Assembly (NCBI GenBank): GCA_003427395.1 | Contig: BFEA01000518.1 | Span: 920,784 to 942,417 of the forward strand | Source of the DNA: Chara braunii | Taxonomy: Eukaryota; Streptophyta; Charophyceae; Charales; Characeae | DNA: 21,634 bases | Reading direction: 5' to 3' | Part shown: in pieces, positions 9,476 through 17,040 of the stretch | Position numbering within the stretch: the stretch's first letter is position 1 | Layout: each line of letters opens with the position of its first letter | Translations under genes and position numbers: made by a program | The notes under the pieces: generated by a model | The model's input: the letters and a program-made list of their open reading frames with translations, nothing else | Told to the model about the DNA's origin: nothing | The model's database searches: none

Positions 9476-10172
9476 TGTTCACTTTACTTAACGGATTCTT
9501 CAAAGGGCCGTCTAGTACGTACCTCACGAACTCCCGGTCGTCATCATCAAATGCTTGCTCTGTGACGACCGGGCCAAAAAAGTATTCCACCTCCCCCCTC
9601 ATCCATTTGACCGCTAGGGGGGAGGGCTTGAAGACCTTAACCCATGGCCAACGTCTTCGTTCGGCCCTCTTTGCCGCATTCATTTCCGCAGGTGACTTCC
9701 ACGGCTGCAGTTGCACCTGCCCCTGTACCCCGGGCATATGCAAGTCTTCGACTCGTTTGTCGTTTATTAACCAGTCTCTTACTTCAACTGTGGGTGCAAG
9801 GTACACAGTATCTCCTTCTGTATGAATCTCCCCCCGCCACGCCCCCCTACCCAACATCCATGCCTCCTCCATATGTCTAGCCCATTCCCTTTTGGTCTTT
9901 CATGACCAACTGTTTGTCTCCTCTGGTAATCTACATGCGGCTGTATGAGCCCTCACGTATGTATTTTGCAGATACATAAGTACAGTACTGGGCCTTGCGG
10001 TGTACACTCCATCAAGCATCACGTACTCTATTAGGCCTAGCCCCTCAATTGGTCGATGCAGCAAGTATGACTTCGTAAGTATCTGCATGAGGAAACCCCT
10101 TCCGTACTCCATTCCCTCCATATCATTCGGCTCCCCCACCCCTCTTTCCGGTACGTACTGCCCCCCTTCCAT
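9444..10172 (-). pseudogene. LINE ORF1 N-terminal part (single in-frame stop)
   Basis: One continuous minus-strand frame runs from 10172 to 9444, interrupted by one TGA at 9900-9902. Before the stop it reads GLGLIEYVMLDG, then RPSTVLMYLQNTYVRAH. After the stop come EVRDWLINDKRVEDL, WPWVKVFKPSPLAVKW and EFVRYVLDGP, followed by AT-rich sequence. The mix of Trp-rich and hydrophobic strands looks like a folded domain near the start of ORF1. I do not recognise the family. It is linked to the LINE by strand, spacing and collinearity. Confidence 0.5.
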
Positions 10173-10412
10173 TCCCCTCGTTCCCTTCCTAGTAGGTCCT
10201 ATTTAACCCCCCTTCACCCTCCCCCCCACGTCCCTGCACTAGTTCACCCCGAGTCGCTATTCGTATACGGCTCGTCTTACCTTCGCCACTGATCAACTCT
10301 TCACCCACACTTACCGGAGGTATCCCTTCCCGAGTGCTCCTCTGAAGACTTCCTTGCTCTCGCAAGGTTGACCAGTCCGCAAAACTGTTTCACGAATCAC
10401 CACACCTTACAG

Positions 10413-10482
10413 TCTATTGGTTCATCGAGGGGGACTCTGAAGAAAACTCTATTGGTTCATCGAGGGGGACTCTGAAGAAAAC
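10413..10482. repeat. 35-bp direct tandem repeat (2 copies) in the presumed LINE leader
   Basis: TCTATTGGTTCATCGAGGGG.. starts at 10413 and again at 10448; the two 35-bp units are identical by eye. They lie upstream (minus strand) of ORF1, in the region expected to be the LINE 5' untranslated leader, where tandem monomers are common. Confidence 0.9.
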
Positions 10483-10620
10483 TCCATTCCTCCACACCCT
10501 GGCTAACCCCTCCCAGCTTTTAATGTCCTCCTTTCCCCCACTACAACGTTTTCCCCCCTTTCCACCTCTCCCTATCACCTAAACCCCTCTCCCTTCACTC
10601 CGCCGGTAGCCCGACGCATC

Positions 10621-10690
10621 GCTACCGTCTTCACACGTCAAATCTTGGTCCGCGCTTGTCGAGCAGCTACCATCTTCACGCGGGGGGCGT
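10621..10690. repeat. Two foldback-end-like motifs
   Basis: CTACCGTCTTCACACG (10622-10637) and CTACCATCTTCACGCG about 47 bp downstream resemble the left end of the foldback elements (TACCGTCTTCGCCCG). No right arm is visible, so they may be solo ends or chance. The surrounding 10620-10870 is GC- and CpG-rich without a convincing gene. Confidence 0.35.
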
Positions 10691-10946
10691 CGAGGCAGCT
10701 GTGGCGAGAAGTCTACCATAGCCAGACGCCGCCAGCCTTCGCGTCTTCCGGCCGTCGTTGCCTAAGTCAAACCGGCGTGAAGTCACCGAGAGAGGAAAAA
10801 GGTTGCACGGCAGACCGCCGCGCGGTCGAAAACCGACTGGTCTTACTCCTGCGCTAAAATTAGCGCTATTGAGTCCGAAACCCGCCTACCCTCAGCACCA
10901 TCCCGTCATTCTATCTTTTTCTTTTCATTTCTTTTTTCATTTTCAA

Positions 10947-11013
10947 AGGGAGCTCCTTATATTCTCGGGAGCAGCAGTCCGGGTCCGGTTCCTTTTCCAC
11001 CTGGCCCGACGGA
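10947..11013. repeat. Composite-element direct repeat, copy 1
   Basis: About 67 bp beginning AGGGAGCTCCTTATATTCT and ending CACCTGGCCCGACGGA recurs at 11141-11199. The two copies flank a tRNA-like sequence. The minus-strand start of each copy resembles stem-loop IIb of plant U2 snRNA (CATCGGGCC-like). Confidence 0.85.
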
Positions 11014-11035
11014 AAGCTCTCCCGGGAAATCGGAT

Positions 11036-11108
11036 GGATGACGTGGGGAATCGAACCCACGACCTCCTGAATGCCACTTACGTGCTCTACCAACTGAGCT
11101 AGGCCGCT
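11036..11108 (-). repeat. tRNA-like SINE head (boxes A and B, no cloverleaf)
   Basis: The minus strand carries a perfect box A (TAGCTCAGTTGG, then TAGAGC closing the D arm) and box B (GGTTCGATTCC) at tRNA spacing. The 7-base ends cannot pair, the anticodon stem does not form, and two of five T-stem pairs are broken. This is typical of a tRNA-derived SINE promoter or a tRNA pseudogene and not of a working tRNA. Confidence 0.7.
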
Positions 11109-11140
11109 GGCCCCTGACATCTTCTTTTTGTTTTTTCTAT

Positions 11141-11199
11141 AGGGAGCTCCTTCTATTCTGAAAATAGCAGTCCGGTTCCTTTTCACCTGGCCCGATGGA
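11141..11199. repeat. Composite-element direct repeat, copy 2
   Basis: About 59 bp matching the copy at 10947-11013 with small gaps and substitutions (AGGGAGCTCCTTCTATTCT to CACCTGGCCCGATGGA). It runs directly into the U2-like sequence on its right. Confidence 0.85.
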
Positions 11200-11276
11200 C
11201 CACGGATCAGATAATAAACTTATCAGAACAGATACTACACTTTATCTATGTTTAGCCTGAAGGCCAAGAAAGGAAT
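11189..11276 (-). pseudogene. U2 snRNA-like sequence, 5' half, diverged
   Basis: The minus strand reads ATTCCTTTCTTGGCCTT.., then GTGTAGTATCTGTTCTGATA and TATTATCTGAT, matching the plant U2 5' end, the GUAGUA branch-point-pairing region and stem IIa. It continues into GTGGTCCATCGGGCC, which resembles stem-loop IIb. Differences lie in stem I (GGCCTTCAGGCTAAACATAGA where U2 has TTTTGGCTAAGATCAA). The Sm-binding U-run and the 3' stem-loops are absent, so no stable snRNP could form. I call it a truncated retrocopy or an snRNA-derived repeat. Confidence 0.8.
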
Positions 11277-11715
11277 TGTCTGTCATTCTATTGGTCTTTT
11301 CGCCAGTCTGTCTTCTGCCAGCTTATCTGTTCACTTGTCAGTTTCTCAGCGAGTCAGCCTGTGTGTTGTCTCTGTTTGTTTGGCTGTCCATCATTGTGTT
11401 CTTCCTCCAGGCTGAGCATGTATGTTTATCTGTTCTTGCTCCACCCGTGCATCTGTCCGTTTGCCTGTCAATTTGTCGGTCTGTCAGTTTGTCTGCATGT
11501 CATTCTGTCCGCCTGTCTGTCCGTCCCCTCGTCCACCCGTCTGTCTGTCTGTCTGTCAATCTATTCGGCTGTCTGTCTGTCTGTCCATCTATTTGGCTGT
11601 CTGTCTGTCTGTCTATCTATTCGGCTGTCTGTCGATCCGTCCATCTGCCTGCTTGCCTGCCCGCCTAGGTCCCTCTGTGTCTCCATCTTCTGCAGGTCCA
11701 TCTCTATCATCTCTT
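11277..11715. repeat. Third degenerate CTGT-rich array
   Basis: About 440 bp of CTGTCTGTC-type units with interspersed CATCTATTCGGCTGTCTGTC blocks; the block containing ATTCGGCTGTCTGTC or its TTTGGCTGTC variant repeats several times at 11560-11635. It starts immediately beside the 5' end of the U2-like sequence. Long Ser/Val/Cys/Leu reading frames here are repeat artefacts. Confidence 0.85.
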
Positions 11716-12203
11716 TTTGTTATGCTGCCGTTACGTACTTTCTACCCTTTGTCACTCTGCGTCTTTTGTGACGCCGTCTCCATCTGTGTTGCCACTCTTC
11801 CTTATGGAATCCACACACAACGCAATGCCTATAAAATTGTGGGCGGCGTGCCTCTGTGTTCCTAGTATGTAGGAGCCATGTAGCCTGTGACATCCTTCTA
11901 CGCCGTGCCATGATGCAGCAACTGCAGCTGCGAGAATTGGATGCGGTGCTTCCATAGTCCACACTCGAACTGGTCCTGTCTGGTCTGTGGGGGTGGTCAC
12001 TTACCACGGGCGACGGTTGCTCCGCAACTCAAAATCTCCTGCAACTGTCGGCGGGTCGGCAGCTGCCGACCGTCGGGGGCTGCAACACTGCCTGCAACCC
12101 AAACACTGACCGACTTCTCTTGTTATTCTATAGTAGTCTGCTCCAGTGGTGAGTATTGAGAACCCTCTGAAGTTTGTCATTCCTCTGTTCTGTTCTGCTT
12201 CAG
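11716..12203. other. Gene-free stretch with an 18-bp perfect palindrome
   Basis: I recognise no gene. A minus-strand frame of about 95 residues rich in Arg/His/Cys at 12007-11720 has no familiar motif. GGTCGGCAGCTGCCGACC at 12054-12071 is a perfect palindrome inside GC-rich sequence. A GTGAGT donor-like site lies at 12148. Confidence 0.4.
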
Positions 12204-12269
12204 GCCTGTGCGACCTCGATCACGAGAGTGCCACTCGGTGGGGTGGGTGGTAGCTTCACCATATCTCTG
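12204..12269 (+). other. Exon-like block with strong splice-site signals
   Basis: Sixty-six bases lie between a pyrimidine-rich acceptor (CTGTTCTGTTCTGCTTCAG|) and a donor (CTCTG|GTGAGTAC). The block is a multiple of 3 and open in two frames. I cannot connect it to neighbouring coding sequence, so it may be a chance pairing of sites or a micro-exon of an unrecognised gene or non-coding transcript. Confidence 0.25.
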
Positions 12270-12760
12270 GTGAGTACCTGCGCGGGCTCACGCAGAAGCT
12301 GAAGACTACCAACTTCCCGGAGCACAACACAGTCTCATCGTGAATGTACACAAGCTATCTTTCTGTCATGATGCAGTCATGATAAGGGTGTGTTGTGTTC
12401 GGGGGAAGATGGTCATAATGCTGCATAGTGCAAATCCACCATTGCTGTACAAATCTGGAATATTCTCTTACACACCCATGTCTCGCAAGTGCACATCAGG
12501 ATCTCAAGCACCATTACCATTGCGAAGAAGAGCTCAAGCACCGTAGCCATTTCATGTCCTCCATAGCTAGAAGCCATCCCCGATAGCCAGGGAAGCTTCC
12601 ACCATAGCCTGAGAGCTCCGCTCCCTTCTTCCTCCGCCCCCGCGACCAGACTGCACGGTCATTTCCTTCCTCGCTCGCCAACCTTTTCTCCAGCGCAATC
12701 GATGCTCAGCATTGTAGTCAACAAAGAGGCCTGACTATAAGCACTGACCTCCTTTTGCAG
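12270..12760. other. Gene-free stretch with a foldback-arm remnant
   Basis: No credible gene. GTGTTGTGTTCGGGGGAAG at about 12389-12407, followed by ATGGTCA, resembles the right arm of the foldback family (GCGTTCTATTCGGGCGAAGA). Its left arm is not seen. Short CCATAGCC-like motifs at 12540-12615 resemble those at 17720-17990. Confidence 0.35.
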
Positions 12761-12980
12761 CTTGATGGGGGACAATATCGCTTCCCACACTCCAGTGCCT
12801 CCAGTGCCTCCAAGGCCTCAGCCTTGCTACCTTGTTAAACCACCAGTACACCCTGGTCTGGCGGTCTTCCGCAGCGCGCCAACCTTTACTGAATCGCCAG
12901 CAGTGCACTTTTTTTACTTCTTTGGCTGGCACCGCCAGCCATTGTGGTCTGGTAGCCTGGAGCCTCCGAAATTTTTGTAG
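12761..12980 (+). other. Unassigned open frame behind an acceptor-like site
   Basis: After TGACCTCCTTTTGCAG (ending 12760) an open frame starts at TTG ATG (12762/12765) and gives about 72 residues. They are proline-rich at first (PVPPVPPRPQPCYL), then VHFFYFFGWHRQPLWSG, ending at TAG. I do not recognise it, it has no partner exon, and its length is unremarkable. It could be a terminal exon or chance. Confidence 0.2.
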
Positions 12981-13088
12981 GTGATGAGAGATTTCTCCAC
13001 AAGGCTGCGTTCATCTTTCCCACCCACCCCAGGGTGGGGTGGTGTCGGCTCCATACTTTTCTTGGCCAGGCAGCGAAGGAAGCTGACG

Positions 13089-13160
13089 AGCGGAAAAAGG
13101 GATTTGAACCCTCAACCTTAGCCTTGGCAAGGCTATACTCTACCATTAAGCTATTTCCGT
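13089..13160 (-). tRNA. tRNA-Gly(GCC), plant-mitochondrial type, probable nuclear copy
   Basis: The 72-nt minus-strand sequence folds into a full cloverleaf. The acceptor 2-7/66-71 is paired and the D arm is GCTT..GAGT with one G-T. The anticodon stem TAGCC/GGCTA holds loop TTGCCAA (anticodon GCC), and the T arm is GAGGG/CCCTT with loop TTCAAAT. Only the first acceptor pair is lost (A1 against C72). The sequence resembles land-plant mitochondrial trnG(GCC) (..GGAAATAGCTTAATGGTAGAG..) far more than nuclear glycine tRNAs. The surrounding repeat-rich DNA is not mitochondrial, so this is probably mitochondrial DNA moved to the nucleus. Whether it is expressed cannot be told. No CCA is encoded. 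Confidence 0.75.
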
Positions 13161-13408
13161 ACAATTCTTCCTTCCTTGGTACGCAGCCTCCTGCCTGTCC
13201 GTTTTGGCAGGAAAATGATGACACTTCAGGTCAGTTTGCTACAGTTTCTGGCCAACATAATGCACCCACAGCATGACTGTATCGGACTGGAAAGATAGTT
13301 CATATACATTCAAGATCAGGGTGGTTTTATGTCCAGGGGAGGATGGCAGGGTCAGAGTAGATCCTGCAATTACCATCATGGTGATTGGCCATCAGCGCTA
13401 TCATAAAT
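13161..13408. other. Gene-free stretch
   Basis: I see no gene or clear repeat here. GTCCAGGGGAGGATGGCAG near 13332 is at best a very weak echo of the foldback right arm. Confidence 0.4.
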
Positions 13409-13636
13409 TTATAATACTTCTGTTCCCCGAAACCCCCTGCCCCATTAAAAGGGCGACGGTCTTGAGATATCATCATTGAACGGAGCGGCCATAGGTTATT
13501 CAGAAGAATCAGAAGTATATTTATTTGTTAAGCTGACTGCGCCTGGATTCGAACTTGGGTCTGAATTGCAACAGCTCATGGGTGTACCAACTGAGCGAGG
13601 CCCGCTGGTTATATTAGATTAGATTATAATACTTCT
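13409..13636 (-). mobile_element. SINE-like insertion with 13-bp target-site duplications
   Basis: TTATAATACTTCT occurs perfectly at 13409-13421 and 13624-13636 and brackets 202 bp. Inside, on the minus strand, a tRNA-like head lies near the right edge. Box A is TCGCTCAGTTGG (about 13590-13601) and box B is AGTTCGAATCC (about 13546-13556). The acceptor and anticodon stems do not pair, so it is a Pol III promoter relic and not a tRNA. The rest, towards 13422, is unrelated sequence without a poly-A tail. A tRNA-headed short element between exact 13-bp duplications is the hallmark of LINE-mobilised SINEs. Confidence 0.65.
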
Positions 13637-14360
13637 AATGAACAATCGCTTACTTTTGATTGGGCCCAGGCATATATCTTACCCCTCTGGCTTGTCTTGA
13701 ATCCGGATATGCCCGGTACCGAGAAACCGAAGACGCAGGAGCGCTTATTGGGTCGGGTTTTTCATCGTACCACCCACTCAGTAGAAACCTCCCACCTACT
13801 AGGCTCCGACAAACTCACCAGTTCGTTCCGCCACGGTCCAAATTACGAGATTGTCTGTCTGTTAAAAAAACCTGTTGTCCACTGGATTTTGAATTTCAGT
13901 CTCGAGTTGCTGAGTTCACAGCTTTGTCGGTAATGACCGTCTTCTGGACTCAGAACTGAACATGGCCACTCGTAACATATTTTTGACAAAAAAACTTTCT
14001 TATACAAGCCGGGAACCGGGCCCGGCATCCCTGAACAATGTTGTTGTGCTCCCCCAATGGGACGGCATGTTGATTTGGGGAGAGATCAAGACTTGGACAT
14101 GTCAGAGATGAGCTGACACCCACATTGTCACACACAGAAAGCTTTATAGCCTCCTCTTTTTTTTTTTCTTTTTTTTTTAACTAAGCTATGCTCTTCAGTC
14201 ATATACCTCGCTCTACCCAACCTCTTGCCTATGTCCAGTTCTTGAATATCGATTGTTGCAGCAATCATAAGAGTTATGGGTTGGCACTGACCTCCTCCCG
14301 TGACCAAGCACCGCAGCTTGCCAAGCCCTACCTGACGGGGGAAGCCAACTAACTCAGCTG
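13637..14360. other. Gene-free stretch
   Basis: Frames of up to 99 residues at 13660-13959 overlap in two phases and have no recognisable motif. GGGAACCGGGCCCGGCATCCC near 14010-14030 is GC-rich and partly palindromic. A T-rich run lies at 14157-14179. I assign no gene. Confidence 0.4.

Positions 14361-14368
<8 letters not shown>

Positions 14369-14399
<31 letters not shown>
14369..14399. repeat. (GA)n microsatellite
   Basis: About 15 uninterrupted AG/GA units. Confidence 0.95.
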
Positions 14400-14403
<4 letters not shown>

Positions 14404-14423
14404 AGACTTCAACAATGCAAAGC

Positions 14424-14522
14424 AGAGGAAGGTAAGGCCAGGCCAGGCCATGCAAAGCAAAGCAAAACAAGGCAAAGCAAGGCAAAGCAAATCAAATCTG
14501 AAAGCTAAGCAAGGCAAAGCAT
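14424..14522. repeat. Degenerate GCAAA/GGCAAA pentamer-hexamer repeat
   Basis: The stretch consists of GCAAAGCAAAGCAAAACAAGG-like units (shown here as the unit GCAAA repeated with GGCAA variants). It is simple sequence with no coding meaning. Confidence 0.8.
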
Positions 14523-14539
14523 AGAAAAACTAAGTTAAG

Positions 14540-14640
14540 TGAACCTGGTGGTAGTGGCAGGGATTCTCCAAGTAAAAGTTGAGCTCTACTTTAACTTCTA
14601 CCGGCTGAGCCACTCGTTTTGCCTGTCAATGCCTGGGTGC
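14540..14640 (-). repeat. Possible third tRNA-like SINE head
   Basis: The minus strand holds TGGCTCAGCCGG (fits the box A consensus) near 14605-14616 and, about 45 nt on, GGAGAATCCC, a poor box B. No cloverleaf can be drawn. Only weakly supported. Confidence 0.3.
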
Positions 14641-15217
14641 CCTGGCTGAGCCAGCTGAGAGCAAGGTCCCGGGCAAGGTCGTGGGCAGCACCATCACGAA
14701 AGGAAAATGAAACAAGAAATGTTCAGAAAAGTCCAAAAGACGATCTGGTGTAAAAAAAATGCAGACCAAAGTTACCAAACAACTTTGGGCCGAGGGCCTC
14801 AGTAGAAAATTAAATTATGACACATTCACACACCCCTTTGAAGTTTTAAGTTTTAAGCCCCTTTGAGCCCCTGTAAACCCTGTTTATAACCTCCAGACTC
14901 CCAAGGCCCGAGGGTGAACCATTGCCAAAACTCCATATATGAGGCCCGAGCTAAGATATGACCTGAAGCCAGGTTTTTCTTTTTTTTTTCGGATTTTCCC
15001 CCCCAATTTCTTGGCTCATTTTTCATCTGCCTGGCTCTCCAAGCGGCTGGGGTCTGGCCTGCCTGGACCTGACTGCTGGCCCGGAGACAGGCCCACCCCG
15101 ACAACTCCGAAAGCCAGGGTCAGCATGTGGTTGCAGCTGTATGTCATCGTAGGAACATTTTGTTACTATCATATAAATGATATAAGTCAATAGTTTATTT
15201 TTTAATTAAAAAAAAAA
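14641..15217. other. Gene-free stretch ending in an A10 run
   Basis: No gene recognised. TTTAAGTTTTAAG (about 14840) and homopolymer runs (T10 near 14979, A10 at 15208-15217) are the only structure seen. Confidence 0.45.
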
Positions 15218-15286
15218 CGGATCAGATATTGAACTGCTCAGAACAAATACTACACTTGATCTTAGCCAAAAGGCCGAGAAAGGAAC
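15218..15286 (-). pseudogene. U2 snRNA 5' fragment followed by T10
   Basis: The minus strand matches the first 69 or so nucleotides of U2 very closely: CCTTTCTCGGCCTTTTGGCT, then AAGATCAAGTGTAGTAT (the branch-point-pairing region), then TGTTCTGAGCAGTTCAATAT and CTGATCCG. It then breaks off abruptly into ten Ts (15208-15217, complement) and AT-rich sequence. Stem IIb, the Sm site and the 3' hairpins are missing. Plant U2 promoters carry an upstream USE and a TATA box about 30 bp from the start; I cannot find a convincing pair. A truncated retrocopy is likeliest, though T10 would stop Pol III. Confidence 0.85.
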
Positions 15287-15377
15287 AAGGAACCAATTTT
15301 TTTTGTTATTATCTGGTGGGTCTTTGTTTTTTATCCCTCATTTGGGGGCATTTCTGCAACTTTGAAGCAGGCCAATG

Positions 15378-15453
15378 GGATTGATTTCAGTCTTAGTGAC
15401 TGATTCCGTTTCGATGGATTGATTTCAGTTTTAGTGACTGATTCCGTTTCGAT
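15378..15453. repeat. 38-bp tandem repeat (2 copies)
   Basis: GGATTGATTTCAGTCTTAGT.. at 15378 and GGATTGATTTCAGTTTTAGT.. at 15416 differ by one base over 38 bp. Confidence 0.95.
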
Positions 15454-15545
15454 GTTCATGTGCTCAACTTCTTATGGTTCGTGCGACATCACACGCATGG
15501 TAGTTTCTCAGGTCTTTCACTCATGGTCCATTTTTTTTCCATCAG

Positions 15546-15668
15546 AGATCTGAAGCAGAGTGTGCTGCAAGTCATCTGTGGTAGTGGAAGAGCACCAAGA
15601 GTAATTGCGGCTGTAGTGGTTGATAAAGCGACAGTTGGGAGAGATCTAGAAGGAGAAAAAGTGAGAAG
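15546..15668 (+). other. Exon-like block of 123 bp, function unknown
   Basis: A pyrimidine-rich acceptor (TTTTTTTTCCATCAG|A) and a donor (GAGAAG|GTGAGC) bound 123 bases that are open in a frame entering and leaving at phase 2. The 41 codons read as ordinary globular protein (DLKQSVLQVICGSG, then AAVVVDKATVGRDLEGEK). I do not recognise the family. It could be an upstream exon of the TLC-domain gene: a GCTGCAG acceptor at 16136-16138 would be in phase, but it lacks a pyrimidine tract. It could equally be part of another gene running in from the left. Confidence 0.4.
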
Positions 15669-15710
15669 GTGAGCAAGGAGAAGGAAGAGGAGAGGATAGA
15701 GAAGAGAAGT

Positions 15711-15746
15711 CAGAGGAGGAGGAGGAGGAGGAGGAGGAGGAGGAGG
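15711..15746. repeat. (GGA)n microsatellite
   Basis: About 11 GGA units inside a longer purine-rich stretch (15650-15850). It produces poly-Glu or poly-Ser frames that are not genes. Confidence 0.9.
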
Positions 15747-16178
15747 TGGTTTGTGATCCAGTAGGAACTGGATTGCACTGTGCTTCTAAGAAGTGTATAG
15801 GAAGGAAGAAGGGGACGAGGAGGCGGAGGAGGAGAGTGGAGGAAGTCATGCAGGGGCACTGGGGTTAACTGCGAAAGGTTATGCAAGGCACAACCAGGGA
15901 CGGTGCTGAGGATGAGAAGACTGTCTCCATCTTGCGTACATGAGGCACTATGTTCCAAGGGCGGCACAGAATGATATCGCGGGGGGTAACCATTGATTAG
16001 CGTGACCCAGAACAAGATCCATGAGTGCAGGTCTTGTCCATCACTGTGCATTGTGCCTTCTTCCTCCTCTTGTTCCTCTGCTTTCATGACCTCAACGGCG
16101 TCTTCAGGTGCGTTGTGATCACCAGACGAGCGCTGCAGGCAAGACTGTGAGCCCGTTGGCAGCGCCACAGCACGTCTC

Positions 16179-17040
16179 ATGATGCCCAGCAGTAGCTGTT
16201 CTGGCTCTGTGAGGGGCGAACAAGCATGCGGATCGACCGACCTGATGTTGCCACAAGCAGGAATGACACTGTCAGGCTGCATATGCCAGGAACATGCAGG
16301 CACTGCCACATGTCAATGCCTCGTTGATAGTTTCCGCGTAGCAGGGGGAAGCACAATGCTGGCAGATGCGCCGTGTGCTGAAGTTGATTGCACTGCCTCC
16401 TCACGCAGCGACAAGGAAAGAGAAGCGGGGAAGCGGAACGTGGAGGAAGGTAACGGGATCGAAATGGAGGAGGTGGCAGGAGCTGAGCTGCCATCTGCCT
16501 CATCTTGGAAGAAGCCTCTAGATCAGAACGTGTTGTCAGCATTGAAAGGTGACGAGATCGTGCGGGCACAAAATTGGAAAGCGGAGCTTGCGGAAAAGGG
16601 GAAGGAAGTGGGAATGACAGACGAGGAGCCTTCTTCTTCAACCTCTTCGGCGAGTCGAGGGGATGAGAATGAAACGACAAATCTTTTGTCGGAAGTCCAG
16701 ACGAATGTTCGGTATATGTTCTCGGCTACAGACGTATATACATTTGTCTGCATCACTGTATGGGTCAGCCTTTGCTGTGCGATCGTCAGGAGGCGGATGG
16801 CCATGTGGATCGTGGGCTTTTCATTCATAGCGTTTGAGGTCGCCTCCCTCCTCCTCGGACTGTGTGACAAACAGCGATCCTTCACTAATTCTTTAACTGC
16901 TGCTGCTGAAATCACAGTTACCTACACAGTGGCGAGTGAGAGAGGCCAGCATCACACCCAACCCGCACTTCCCCAGCGCCGTGATCTGTACCATAGCACA
17001 CTTATTGCCTACATTCATTCCTTGATAGCTTCTATAGGAG
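16179..17040 (+). CDS. TLC-domain membrane protein (TLCD1/TLCD2-like), exon A
   Basis: This exon gives the N-terminal 287 codons plus one base of a TLC-domain protein. Residues 1-180 are polar, with Glu/Ser-rich stretches and no signal peptide. Membrane segments follow at about 185-203 (VYTFVCITVWVSLCCAIV), 209-228 (AMWIVGFSFIAFEVASLLL) and from 273 (STLIAYIHSLIASIG). The last continues across the splice. YHSTLIAYIHSLIAS matches the conserved His-Ser motif at the start of TLC domains. The exon ends at ATAGGAG|GTAAGG, phase 1. ATG 16179 is the first in-frame Met after a TGA at 16116; later Mets (for example near residue 145) could be used if the polar region is untranslated or if upstream exons exist. 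The long polar extension is unusual for TLCD1/2 proteins of about 250 residues, so the start is uncertain. Confidence 0.75.

Larger units (their letters stand above)
1750..10600 (-). mobile_element. Decayed APE-type non-LTR retrotransposon (LINE); boundaries approximate
   Basis: On the minus strand, the order ORF1 (acidic/basic hinges, zinc-knuckle-like motif), spacer, endonuclease, reverse transcriptase, C-terminal zinc-binding region is that of an L1-like LINE with an apurinic-endonuclease-type nuclease. The likely 5' leader reaches to about 10600 and contains a 35-bp tandem repeat. The likely 3' untranslated part runs below 1923 to somewhere near 1750-1550. I see no clear poly-A tail or target duplication, so both ends are estimates. 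At least eight frameshifts or stops across ORF2 and several in ORF1 show that it is not active. The plus strand is strongly pyrimidine-rich over ORF1 because the minus-strand protein is Glu/Lys/Arg/Gly-rich. Confidence 0.85.

Noticed and set aside
10645-10857. GC-rich 70-residue frame
   Set aside because: High GC lowers stop frequency; composition and length are consistent with chance.
11036-11108. Functional tRNA gene
   Set aside because: Boxes A and B are good but acceptor, anticodon and part of the T stem cannot pair.
11720-12007. Arg/His/Cys-rich minus-strand frame of 95 residues
   Set aside because: No known domain, no splice partner, and lies beside a simple repeat.
13660-13959. 99-residue plus-strand frame
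   Set aside because: Two phases are equally open and neither shows a motif or start context.
15710-16680. Long minus-strand frames opposite exon A
   Set aside because: No recognisable motif, partly poly-Ser from (GGA)n, and they overlap the better-supported plus-strand TLC gene.
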